Assembly: GCA_030674185.1 (NCBI GenBank)
Contig: JAPXFY010000030.1
Span: 46,406,272 to 46,458,350, forward strand
Length of the DNA stretch: 52,079 nt
Source: Monoplex corrugatus
Lineage: Eukaryota; Mollusca; Gastropoda; Littorinimorpha; Ranellidae
Direction of reading: 5' to 3'
The position numbers and the translations under genes are program-made. Positions within the stretch are counted from its first letter, which is position 1. Each line of letters starts with the position of its first letter. The notes under the pieces are model-generated. The model saw nothing but the letters and a program-made list of their open reading frames with translations, did no database searches and had not been told where the DNA came from. This document shows, one piece after another, positions 29,441 through 40,114 of this stretch.

Positions 29441-32400
29441 GACACGCAGGAAGTCCAAGCTTTCAAAGAAAAGAAGCAGCAAAGCAGTATAGCAAAGGAA
29501 ACAAACCAGAGTACAGAGAGAAATGCGGATATTGTGGTGGAAAGCACCCAAGAGCAAAAGAGAAGTGTCCAGCATTTGGAAGAAAATGCAAAGCTTGTGG
29601 AGGAAACGATCACTTTGCTTCATGCTGCAGAACACCCAAGAAAAATTTAAAAAAAACAAGAGTTCGGCACTTCGAAGAAGAAGAGACTGACACTGAAAGC
29701 GATAATGAAATCCTCGGGATCGAAGACAAAACCAGAAAAAAGGAGAGAAACATACGAGCAAAAATGCTGATAAATGAGATGCCGGTAACATTTCTTCTTG
29801 ACACAGGTGCAACAACAAACGTGATGTCTGAGAGCCTGTACAAAGAAGTCACAGGAGATGAAAGAAAGTCTGACCTGCAAGAGACGAAGAAGAAGCTGGT
29901 GATGTTCAACAGAACAGAAATGAAGCTTGTGGGGGAGATAGTGCTGCGAGTGAAAAAACCCAAGAACAGAAGGAAATACAAAGTCAACTTCGCGATCACC
30001 AAAACGGACTGTAAGCCAGTACTGTGACTGAAAGCTGTACAGCACATGCAATTGTTGACGATCAATGAAGAGAACATTGCAACGATAGCGGCGAATCAGA
30101 AAGAGGAGGAAAATGCAAAAGATATGCTCACAAAGTACAACGATGTCTTTGAAGGAGAAGGAAAACTAGAAGGGAAATTACACATAGAAACAGACCCCAG
30201 TATTGCTCCAGTGAAGATGCCTTGCAGAAAGTGGCCGATAGCAGTACAAGAGAAAGTGAAGGACGAGCTGAAGAGGTTGAAAAAACTGGACGTGGTCACT
30301 AAAGTAGACACGCCAACGGAGTGGATAAGCAGTTTGGTCGTAACAACAAAGAGCTATGGGAAAGTCAGACTGTGCATCGACCCTAAGCCACTGAACAAAG
30401 CCCTCAGGAGAAACGAGTACCCCATGCCAACCATTGATGACGTACTGCCTCTCCTCAAAGATGCAAAATACTTCACACACCTGGAAGCGAAAAACGGGTT
30501 TTGGCACGTTGAACTGGACGAAGACAGCAGCTACCTGACAACATTTGAGACGCCTTTTGGCAAATACCGATGGAAACGAATGCCCTTTGGTATTTCACCA
30601 GCCCCAGAAGAATTTCAGAGGAGGATTGACATCGCTCTGGCAGGACTGCCAGGCATGGTGGCGGTTCATGATGACATCTTTGTTTTTGGCAGAGGACCAA
30701 CCGACGAAGCAGGAGCACAAGTTCATGATACCAACCTGAACCATATGCTACAATGATGCCGAGAGACTGGAATCAAACTCAACAAGGAGAAGGTTGAGAT
30801 GAAACGGACAGAGATATCATATTTGGGACACATCTTCTCAAGAGAAGGCTTGCAAGCCGACCCAAAAAAATTGGACGCTGTCCAACAACTCCCAGTGCCA
30901 GAAGACAAAGCAGCTGTGCAGAGACTACTCGGTGTAGTCGGATACCTTCAGAAATGTGCACCAAACCTGTCTGAGGCAGCAGCACCACTCAGAGAACTGG
31001 TCAAAAAAGACGTCCACTTCAGATGGGATGAAGACGTCCATGGAGAAGCCCTGAAGAAAGTGAAGAAGATACTCTCTGAGCCACCGGTACTCCGCTACTT
31101 TGACTCTTCAGGAAAGCGTACAACCACCCTTCAGTGTGATGCTTCAAAGTTTGGATTTGGAGCTTGTCTCATGCAGGATGGTCAACCGATTCAGTACGTA
31201 TCACGAGCCTTGACCGAGACAGAAAAAAGCTATGCTCAAATAGAAAAGGAGATGTTGGCAATACTCTTCGGTCTGGAAAGGTTTGAGTGATACGTCTATG
31301 GAAGAGACATCCTGGTGGAGACCGACCACAAACCACTAGAGACCATTCACAAGAAGAGCCTGCTCTCAGCACATAAGAGGATTCAGAGGATGCTACTCAG
31401 AACTTAGAAGTTCAGGTATACGGTAGTGTACAAGCGTGGATCTGAGATGCACCTGGCCGACACCCTCAGCAGAGCAGTCTGTGGAAAAGCGGAACAGCAA
31501 GTCACCCACAAGGAAGCCGTTTTCCTCACAGACCTGGAGAAAACAGACTCATTACAAGAACTGGCCATCAGCCAAGAGAGACTGAACAGTCTGCAGCAAG
31601 CAACTCAGGAAGATGCAACCATGAAAACCCTGAAAGCTGTCATTCTACAAGGCTGGCCAGAGGAGAAACAACTTTCATTACAGTTACAACAATACTTTCC
31701 TTTCAGGGAGGAACTGTCAGTCCACAACGGACTTGTCTTCAAAAGCCACATAGTAATTGCACCTGAAAGCGAAAGAGCAGACATCCTTGAGAAACTTCAT
31801 GCAAGCCACTCAGGAATTCAGAGCTGCATAAGAAGAGCACGTGAGGTAGTGTACTGGCCCAAGATGAACATGGACATTGAAGATTTTGTCAAAACATGCA
31901 GCGCCTGTAACACATACCAACGTGGTCAGCAGAAGGAACCACTTATCAGTACAGAGATACCTGACCTGCCCTGGCAACACATCGCTTGTGACATCTTTGA
32001 ACATAATGGCAATGAATACCTGGTCACGGTCGATCACTACTCTGATTTCTTTGAGATTGATTGAGAATCCAAAGAGGTCATCATCTGTCTGAAGAGACAC
32101 TTGGCAAGACACGGAATACCAGAACGCCTGACAACAGACTGTGGAACTCAATTCACATCAAACCGGTTTGGAAAGTTCAGAAAAACATATGGGTTTGAAC
32201 ACGTAACAAGCTCACCACACTACCCTCAGTCCAATGGAAAAGCAGAGAGCGCGGTGAAGGCTGCAAAGACGTGCATGAAGAAAGCAGAACACAACAATCA
32301 AGATCCCTTCCTCGCTTTACTTGAGCTGAGAAACATCCCGACAGAGACTGTAAACAGTTCGCCTGCTCAGAGACTGTTCGGCAGAAGAACACGAACACAA

Positions 32401-33036
32401 GTGCCGACGTCAAAGACATTACTCCAACCTACAGTTGTACCAATCAAGAAAGAACTTGAGAAAAGGAAACTGAAGCAAGCGCACTACTACAACAGAAGCG
32501 CAGTAGAGCTGACAGAACTGAGTCCGGGACAGATTGTGAAATTCCAACCTCCAGGATCCAAAAAGTGGATCAGCGCCAAAGTAGACCAACAGGTGAACAT
32601 CCGGTCATACAACATTCGCACAGAGGACGGACGTCAGTACAGAAGGAATCGTCGTCAGCTACGAGACACAACAGAAACGGAGCTTCAGCAGACAATCAAC
32701 CCTCAACGACTGGTCCATAGAAGGATGATTTCTGGAAGACATCAGGAAAGCGACACATCGGGCAAGCAACCGCAAATCATCATTCCATCAAAACAGATGC
32801 TGGAAGATAACAAGAAAACTGGAACTGGAACAGATGTCAGGACGCCAGCATCGTCTGTCCGTGAGAACTCATCAGATCAGTCACCAGTCATCAAAATGTC
32901 TGAGACAACCAGCATCAAGGAGCCAGATGAAGTTATCAAACAAACAAGGACAGGACAACCCGAACCAGTTAGTTCTCCTTACAGAACAAGATCTGGAAGA
33001 CAAAGCAAAAGGCCAGATTTCCTGAAATATGAATGA
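29398..33036 (+). pseudogene. pol: Nucleocapsid-Pol of the Ty3/Gypsy element with five in-frame stops
   Basis: One continuous frame, -1 relative to gag and overlapping it by 43 nt. In order: two CCHC knuckles (CGYCGGKHPRAKEKC and CKACGGNDHFASC, about 29524-29633), aspartic protease (FLLDTGATTNVM, about 29790-29825), reverse transcriptase (about 30180-30760; LEAKNGFW where LDAK is usual, and VHDD at the YxDD site), RNase H (LQCDASKFGFGA, then ETDHKPLE), and integrase (HASH...CSAC zinc site, then ACDIF, TTDCGTQF and NGKAES for the DDE triad). In-frame stops: TGA 30025, TGA 30754, TGA 31288, TAG 31405, TGA 32062. No indels are found. Each stop could arise by one substitution. The copy is probably not autonomous unless the stops are read through or are consensus errors. 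Confidence 0.88.
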
Positions 33037-33265
33037 AACTGAAGACTCTACCATAATCAGATAAACTGAAAGCATTGCGAAATATGGACATGATGATGAT
33101 GGATAGTATAATGATCAGAGATAAAATGAGGTGAATGAATGATTGGGCCCTGTGCGTGAGAGAAAGAATGAGTGTTTGTTAAGTTAATGTTGTGATAAAG
33201 GTAGGAAACATTTGTTTCGTATGGACTGAAAGATAGGAAAAATGAGTAATTGATTTTGTTTCCTT

Positions 33266-33278
33266 AAAGAAAGGGAGA
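33266..33278 (+). other. Polypurine tract
   Basis: AAAGAAAGGGAGA lies immediately before the 3' LTR (TGTGACG at 33279). This is the expected primer site for plus-strand DNA synthesis. Confidence 0.88.
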
Positions 33279-33464
33279 TGTGACGTGTGTTGACAGTAAA
33301 CAGCGTGCGGATAACAGCACGGCATGATATTCGTTTAAATGATAACTGATTGCTGTTCACTGTGAAATTTATATATATATAGACAGTTGAGAATCAGACA
33401 GCGACGAGTAAAGACGAAGAAGCATTGCCCTGTCTTCCGAGTTGGCTGTAGAAAGAACGAAACA
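33279..33464 (+). repeat. 3' LTR of the Ty3/Gypsy element
   Basis: 186 bp, identical to 28599-28784 by direct comparison. CA repeat starts straight after it. Confidence 0.95.
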
Positions 33465-33490
33465 CACACACTCAAACACACACACACATA

Positions 33491-33534
<44 letters not shown>

Positions 33535-33801
33535 CACACACACACACACACGCACACACGCACACACACGCACACACACACACACACACACTCAAACACA
33601 CACACACTCAAACACACACACACACACTCACACACACACACCCTCAAACACACACAAACACACTCAAACACACACACACACTCAAACACACACACACACT
33701 ACACACACACACACACCCTCAAACACACACAAACACACTCAAACACACACACACATACCCACACACTCAAACACACACACACACTCAAACACACACACAT
33801 A

Positions 33802-33856
<55 letters not shown>

Positions 33857-33951
33857 AAACACACACACATACTCTCACACACACACACTCAAACACACAC
33901 GCACACTCAAACACACACACTAACTCACACACACATACACTCACACACACA

Positions 33952-33982
<31 letters not shown>

Positions 33983-34257
33983 CACTCACACACACAAGAG
34001 AAACACACACACTCACACACACACACACAGAAAACACACACACACACACAGAAACACACACACACACACACAGAAACACACACACACACCACAGAAACAC
34101 ACACACACACACAGAAACACACACAGAGAAACTAGAAGGGAAATTACACATAGAAACAGACCCCAGTATTGCTCCAGTGAAGATGCCTTGCACACACACA
34201 CACAGAGAAACACACACACAGAAACACACACACACACACAGAAACACACACAGAGAA
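33465..34257. repeat. CA-rich microsatellite flanking the LTR element (right)
   Basis: CACA with ACTCAAAC and later CAGAAACAC variants. Interrupted at 34129-34192 by a non-repetitive block (listed separately). It ends at the I-like LINE, and the same CAGAAACACAC style resumes at 39854. Confidence 0.92.
34129..34192 (+). other. 64-bp pol fragment inside the CA repeat
   Basis: Identical by eye to 30163-30226 of the neighbouring LTR element. It starts AACTAGAAGGG after shared A residues and ends GATGCCTTGCA. Both sides are CA repeat. It lies outside the element's LTRs and so cannot be part of its structure. Confidence 0.92.
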
Positions 34258-34334
34258 GACACACGCAGGATTCCTACGCCAAGATGGCAGCTTTCTAACA
34301 GAACGTTTTCAGAGAGGAATCGTCTAGGCTGAAA

Positions 34335-35558
34335 ATGACACGGTCCAAACGTTGTGTCATCAAAGAAAAAGTAAAGAAAACCACCCGTGGGACAGACAAC
34401 ACCAGGGCAGAGACATCACCACCTTCAGAGACCCCAGAACTCGAAGAACATCAAAAAGAACAGACCTCCAGTCGCACCCTTTCACCATCCAGGAGTCAGC
34501 CACACATCGCACAGCTACAATCAAGATCATCATGTGGCTGCCGCTGTCAAGAGGCGGTAAGGGAGATAGACATTTTAAACAACACCATTCAAGAAATGTC
34601 TAAACAAATCCACATTCTCACAACCATGCTACATTCAGACAGAAAACTTTTATTGGAAAACAATACAACGTTAAAAGAGCTGCGCGACGTCAATAAGTGC
34701 ACCAAACTTACGATCACCGTTGCGTGCCAGACGGATTCCGCAGTCCACGGTGACTTCACCACCATGTCACCGATGGACAAATTCTCCACCTACGCGGAAT
34801 GCGCAGCTCAACCCCCCAAACTGGAAGATCGGGCGAGGACACAAAATGGCAGGAGAAATGTCGTCAAACATAGACCAGACGTCTCCACAAAACCTAACCG
34901 TGACGTCAAAACTGCGCTATCGTCAACACGTTCCAGACCACAATCAAATGTTCTTCCCCGTGTCCTTATCGTTCACGACTCAGTCCTCAATAAAGTGGAT
35001 GGAAAAAGACTGGGCTCTTCATACGGTTTTCAGGTGGCCACGAGAAAGATCCATACCATCGAGGACTGTAAGATTGCAATTGAAAAATCAAAAGAAGAGC
35101 TGACACCTGAACCTGACTGTGTAGTTTTACATGTGGGGATCACAGATTTAAAAACAAAGGAGCCCACTGAATGTAGCACAACTCTTGACACCTGTGTGAA
35201 AACTATCAACACCCAATTTCCAAAAGCCAGGGTAGTTTTAAGTCAGGTAGCTCCTGTGAGGGACAAACATCTAAACGCTAAAAGAGAGCTCCTAAATGCC
35301 CTAACAAAAGTGCGACTTCTTAAAGCAGCGAGTGTCGAATACGTCAACAATGACAATCTTCAAACTATCAGTCACACTCAAGTCAGCCAGGACGACGTCC
35401 ATCCAACCATCAGAGGGGCGAGCGTTCTGGCCAGAAACTTAGGGAGGCAAATCCATCAGCTTTTCTGGGAAAAACCGAGGAGGAGATCAAACCGACAACG
35501 ACATCAACAAAGACCCGGCTTTCAATCTCCGTTTTTCTTCTCTCCTTGGTCATTTTAG
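34335..35558 (+). CDS. LINE ORF1 protein: coiled coil plus SGNH-hydrolase-like domain
   Basis: 407 codons, ATG to TAG, uninterrupted. Residues 1-70 are basic and Ser/Pro/Thr-rich. Residues 72-120 form a probable coiled coil with heptad-like Ile/Leu (IDILNNTIQEMSKQIHILTT), suited to multimerisation. Residues about 206-377 resemble an SGNH (GDSL) esterase: VLIVHDSVL with Ser in the block I position, VVLHVGITDL as block III (GxND-like), and DDVHPTIRGASVLARNL as block V with the DxxH His. The C-terminus is Arg/Gln-rich (PRRRSNRQRH). ORF1 proteins bind element RNA. Esterase-type ORF1s are known from CR1/L2-group LINEs. Loss of the Asn in block III makes catalysis uncertain. Confidence 0.78.
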   Translation: MTRSKRCVIKEKVKKTTRGTDNTRAETSPPSETPELEEHQKEQTSSRTLSPSRSQPHIAQLQSRSSCGCRCQEAVREIDILNNTIQEMSKQIHILTTMLHSDRKLLLENNTTLKELRDVNKCTKLTITVACQTDSAVHGDFTTMSPMDKFSTYAECAAQPPKLEDRARTQNGRRNVVKHRPDVSTKPNRDVKTALSSTRSRPQSNVLPRVLIVHDSVLNKVDGKRLGSSYGFQVATRKIHTIEDCKIAIEKSKEELTPEPDCVVLHVGITDLKTKEPTECSTTLDTCVKTINTQFPKARVVLSQVAPVRDKHLNAKRELLNALTKVRLLKAASVEYVNNDNLQTISHTQVSQDDVHPTIRGASVLARNLGRQIHQLFWEKPRRRSNRQRHQQRPGFQSPFFFSPWSF

Positions 35559-35728
35559 ATTCAGCCCAGATTCAGTTTCTCTTCGTTCAGTTCTCAGCTA
35601 TATTGTTTTACTTAATTATTTTCTTGTTCACATACTTCATTTTTATCCTATTTGTACCTTTTAATTCAAAGTTAAATGAAATCTATATAAACTTACCATA
35701 TTGTTCTAAAGTTATTCAACCGTTCCTC

Positions 35729-38700
35729 ATGAAGACGTGTGTAGTAAGTGATATCAACATTTTTCAGTGGAACGCACGTTCCATTGTTAAAAACATCTCA
35801 TATTTGAGTAACTATCTCTCTTCTAAAAACGTCCATGTCATGCTCCTACAATCGCTGAATACCATCAAAACCAAATTACCTAAAATATCCGGTTTTTATT
35901 ATCCACCAATATGTGACTCTGTAAATGACGGTGGCCGTATACAAACAGCTATATACATTCGTGAAGGACTGAACTATTGTGAACGATCATCGCCAGTGCC
36001 TAAATCTACCGCATTTATTTCATCATGTGCAATCATTATAAAATTTTCCTCATCGTTAGTTGTGAATATGGCCTCTGTATACTTACCAAGAGGCCCAGAC
36101 TCTGTGAACACTGAATGGTTAAAACACTTTCAAGATCAGGACGACAAGTGGATAATTGGAGGTGATTTTAATGCACATGCCCCATTTTGGGAAAAGTATT
36201 GTACAAACATAACAAGCAACAGGTTGATTGAAAATATTGTAGATTCCAATTTATATTTACTTAACAACGGACACGTTACCCGGATCCCCGATATACCAAC
36301 CCACAGACCCACAGCTATCGACCTTACTTTAATCTCACCATCCCTAGCCCCAAACGCCACATGGCAAACAGAGGATGACTTGTTGGGATCAGATCATATC
36401 CCCATACGTCTTACCCTAAACCATACTACAGAAATAGACGCCATACCACAAGATAGTTTACCCAAGTTTAATTATAAAAACGCTGACTGGATCAGTTTTA
36501 AGGCAATCCTTGAAAAGACAAGAACAGATCTATCTGAAGCAATGAACATAAACGAAACGTACGAAGTTTTCTGTAACTCACTCTTAAGGGCTGCTAACAT
36601 TTCAATTCCAAAACTTACAGTGTCAAAAATAGGAAAACATCATGGAAATGTCTGGTGGAATGTGGACTGTCAAAAGGCAGTGAACGAAAAGAAAGAAAAA
36701 TACAAAATTTATTTAGCAAACAGGTCACCTGAAAATCATACAGCGATGAAAAGTGCCAACATTAAGTGTAACAGAATCATAGAGCAAGCCAAAGAACAAC
36801 ACTGGACATCTTTTTGTAAATGTGAAGTAAATAACCACAAAGACACGATAAAGATTTGGGAAAAACTAAAATTAATGAAAAACGGGATTAAGTTGCCATC
36901 AATTCCAGTACAGCTAGAAAATAACCCTATTCCTAGCTCATTGGAAAAAGCAGAAGCTTTTGCAGACGTGTTTGCTGAGGCCTGTCGTGTAGAAGGACTC
37001 CCTGTCTCTGATAGAAATTATAGGGAACGAGATGAAAAGAAAGATATATATAAGGACCCTGCCTCTGACAATACTCACTACATAAATGCATCACTCACAC
37101 TTCAAGAATTAAAAGATGCCATTCAGTCCCTTCCAAGTAAAAAAAACGTCAGTTGGACTAGATGCAATTTCCAATGAGATGCTGAAAAATTTACCAGAAA
37201 ATTTTATAATCTTGCTACATGACATATTTCAAAAATGCTGGAATAGTGGGATAATGCCTAACAACTGGAAAGAAACAATAGTGGTTCCTGTATTAAAACC
37301 AGGTAAATGTAATACCGATTTGAAAAACTACAGGCCAATTGCATTAACATCACATGTATGTAAACTAATGGAGAAAATAATCTTAAAGAGACTGATGCAC
37401 TATTGTGAAAAGAATAAAATAATACCAGTAAATCAGGCAGGATTTCGAAAAGGCAGGTCACCAGTAGAGATCCTAACAAAGCTAACTACTAATATAAAAC
37501 AACAATTTGCAAGACGTCAATGTGTTTTAGCTACATTTTTTGATATAACGAAAGCATACGATCAAGTGTGGCACTCCCGATTGTTATTCAAATTTAAAAG
37601 TATTGGGCTGACAGGTCACATTTTTGGCTATGTTAAGTGTTTCTTAGAAAACAGAGTATTTCAAACGAGGATTGAAAATGTATATTCCACGAAACGAATT
37701 CTTCAAATGGGTATCCCTCAGGGATCCGTTATAGCTCCCCTTCTTTTCATGATATTAATGCATGACTTACCCAGTAAAGTATCTAAGCATGTAGTTTTAG
37801 CTCAATATGCTGACGATTTATGCATGTGGATGCAGGTAAATATGAAAAAGAAAACTCCTTTGCGCTGTATCAATTATACACGCAAATGCTACCAATTAGA
37901 ACTTGATAAAATAGCGCGATACATGGTAGAAAATGGGTTACATCTATCCCTGGAAAAAACAAAAATAGTTTTATTTAATAATGGAGCTAACCCAGTAAAT
38001 ATTCCCACTTTCAAACTGGGAGATACTCTTCTTCAGTTTAACGAGTCGATTAAATTCTTAGGAGTTTTCCTTACAGCAAAATTATCTTGGAATCAGCATA
38101 TTGAATACTTATTAACCAAAGCTCAAAAAAGTTTAAATTTCATAAAAATAGTTCGCAAACAGACATGGGGTCAAGATTCATCAACACTTGTTCATCTTTG
38201 TAAATCGCTTGTTAGATCTAAATTAACCTATGCTCAAGAAATCTTCTTCAGTGCACCGAAACACTTACTAAAAAAACTGCAGAGCATAGATTGTAAAGGT
38301 TTCAAACTTGCACTGGGTCTTCCAATGCATGCTTCCTGTCTTCGGACATATAATGTAATCAAACTGTTGCCACTTGATGAGCAAAGGAAAGTCGCTTCTA
38401 CTAAATTTTTGTTAAGAAACACTACCGTAGAAAACATCTCAGAAACAGAAATTAAACTGAGATCAGATACCGACTTTCCAAAACGAGCTAAATCAATATC
38501 TTCACAGGTCACACTTGCAACATACACATCTGACGTCATGAAAGGCTCAGGAATTGATCTAGACGTAGATCCTGTATCTATACGACCTTCCTTTTCGCCA
38601 GTACCCAGTTGGGAACTCCAAAGAGCACGATTTGACGTACACCACACTAATTTAAAAAAAGGAGACAATATAAACTTACTGGCAAGTCAGGTTAAATGTC

Positions 38701-39524
38701 ATATAAACGACGTATATTCTGATCATTTGAAAATTTACACTGATGGGTCAGTAATTGAAAGAAAAGCAGGCTCAGCGTTTTTAATACCTGCTCTCAAAAT
38801 TGAAAAATCTTTCTACATAGGACTTGATAAATCTATCTTTACAGCTGAACTCTTTGCAATATTAATGGCTTTAAACTTTCTGATAAGTCTTCCTAGGACA
38901 ATTTTTCAGATACTTCTTTGCGTTGATTCAAAATCAGTACTTCAGGCTCTTGAATTATCAAAATTACAAACAAGATCAGAAATGATTCTGGAAATAAGTC
39001 ACTTGATTCATAATTTATCTTTAAGAGGCACTGATATTACTTTCTGCTGGATACCTTCTCATAGTTCTTTTAGTTATAATAATACAGTTGACAGGGCTGC
39101 CAAACGGGGAGCTAATAACTCACCAGATTCAAACAATATCCAGCTTTCTCTCTCGTTGCACGAGAATTACACTTTAGTGGACAACTACGTCTGGAAGCAG
39201 TTCCAATTAAAACAGAAAAAGTATGATAAATGTCACATGAACTTTGAAGTTAGCAAAATACTTAAGCAGCTTCATGCCAGCAGAACTATACAGTCCCTTA
39301 TGTACAGATGGAAACTTGATGCATTCAAAACAAAATATACCAATAACATAGTGTGTCTGTGTGGAAAGAAGATAACACATAGTCATATTCTTTCTTGCGT
39401 TAGGGTAAAACGACATATTCCAACACTATCTGTGAATACAGTTTCTGACATATTTGCCTCATCATCATTACTGTATGAATTTTTTGTTAGCCTGTCAAAA
39501 AGTCCTATAGCGAATTACCTTTAA
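35729..39524 (+). pseudogene. LINE ORF2: endonuclease, reverse transcriptase, RNase H; one frameshift
   Basis: The first in-frame ATG is at 35729. The APE endonuclease shows FQWNARS, ASVYLPRG, GGDFNAH and SDHIPI; the usual catalytic Glu after LLQ is replaced (LLQSLN). The frame changes at the A8 run 37139-37146 and continues from there to TAA 39522. The reverse transcriptase has YRPIALTSHVCKLMEKI, FDITKAYDQVWH, GIPQGSVIAPLLF and QYADDLCMW. RNase H has IYTDGSV, FTAELFAIL, LCVDSKSVLQ and NTVDRAAKRGA, so its acidic residues are present. A Cys/His motif (CLCGKKITHSHILSC) ends the protein. The single-base homopolymer shift is the only disruption in about 1,265 codons. It may be a sequencing error, a true mutation or, less likely, programmed frameshifting. 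Confidence 0.85.
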
Positions 39525-39866
39525 AATGTTATTTGGCTTGTTCATTGTTGTGGTTAGTCAATTATTAATTTTACTTTTTATTCATTTCTTCCGGATATTT
39601 ACTAATTTTGTTTGTCAGTTTGTTTGTTTAAATCGATAATTATGGTAACATTATTTGTTAGTTTTACCTTCCCCTCTTCAAAACAGTTGTTTTCTGGATC
39701 ATCTTTTCTCAAATTCAAAATTGACAATTTTCAAATATCTTCTTCACTCCTCCTCTATCACTCCCCCCCCCCCCCCTTTTTTTTTTTGTTTTTTTTTGTT
39801 TTTTTTTTTTGTCTAAAATCACTTTAGTGAATAGACATTAAATCAAAGACCACCACACACAGAGAA

Positions 39867-39905
39867 AACACACACACACACACACAGAAACACACACAGA
39901 GAAAC

Positions 39906-39988
<83 letters not shown>

Positions 39989-39990
39989 AC
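39867..39990. repeat. CA microsatellite right of the I-like LINE
   Basis: CACA with CAGAAACACAC at its left end, matching the style of the tract left of 34257. This supports the LINE having inserted into one CA-rich locus. Confidence 0.92.
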
Positions 39991-40114
39991 CTGGATAAAA
40001 TGACACATAAGAAGGTTAATGTCATTTTTTTTTGTTAGACTTAAAGTCTCCTCCAGCCTTATTAACCCTTTCAAGATGATTACTCCATTCCTTTACAAGC
40101 AAACAACTGTGACA

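Larger units (their letters stand above)
28599..33464 (+). mobile_element. Ty3/Gypsy LTR retrotransposon, complete but with in-frame stops
   Basis: 4,866 bp bounded by two 186-bp LTRs that I find identical base for base. The order is LTR, primer-binding site, gag, protease, reverse transcriptase, RNase H, integrase, polypurine tract, LTR, which is the Ty3/Gypsy order. The integrase C-terminal region and two zinc knuckles resemble the K02A2.6-like/Mag-type elements found in invertebrates. CACAC at 28594-28598 and 33465-33469 could be a 5-bp target duplication, but both flanks are CA repeat, so this carries little weight. There are no frameshifts apart from the natural gag-pol overlap. Five stop codons interrupt pol. 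Confidence 0.93.
34258..39853 (+). mobile_element. Full-length I-like LINE (two ORFs)
   Basis: About 5.6 kb non-LTR retrotransposon with a short 5' UTR (34258-34334), ORF1, a 170-bp spacer, ORF2 with endonuclease, reverse transcriptase, RNase H and a C-terminal zinc motif, and a 3' UTR with a C run and several T runs near 39765-39812. A 13-bp direct repeat, CACACACAGAGAA, lies at 34245-34257 and 39854-39866 and is a candidate target-site duplication, though similar words recur in the flanking CA repeat. RNase H in ORF2 points to the I/Nimb/Ingi branch. The exact clade is inference. Confidence 0.85.

Noticed and set aside
29399..30077. Minus-strand ORFs opposite the LTR element's gag-pol
   Set aside because: They are shadows of the plus-strand coding sequence, without family resemblance.
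28594..33469. CACAC as proof of a target-site duplication for the LTR element
   Set aside because: Both flanks are CA repeat, so a 5-bp match is expected by chance; it is kept only as a compatible observation.
33465..34330. 296-codon His/Thr-rich ORF
   Set aside because: It is CA repeat that also runs through the pol scrap; compositional.
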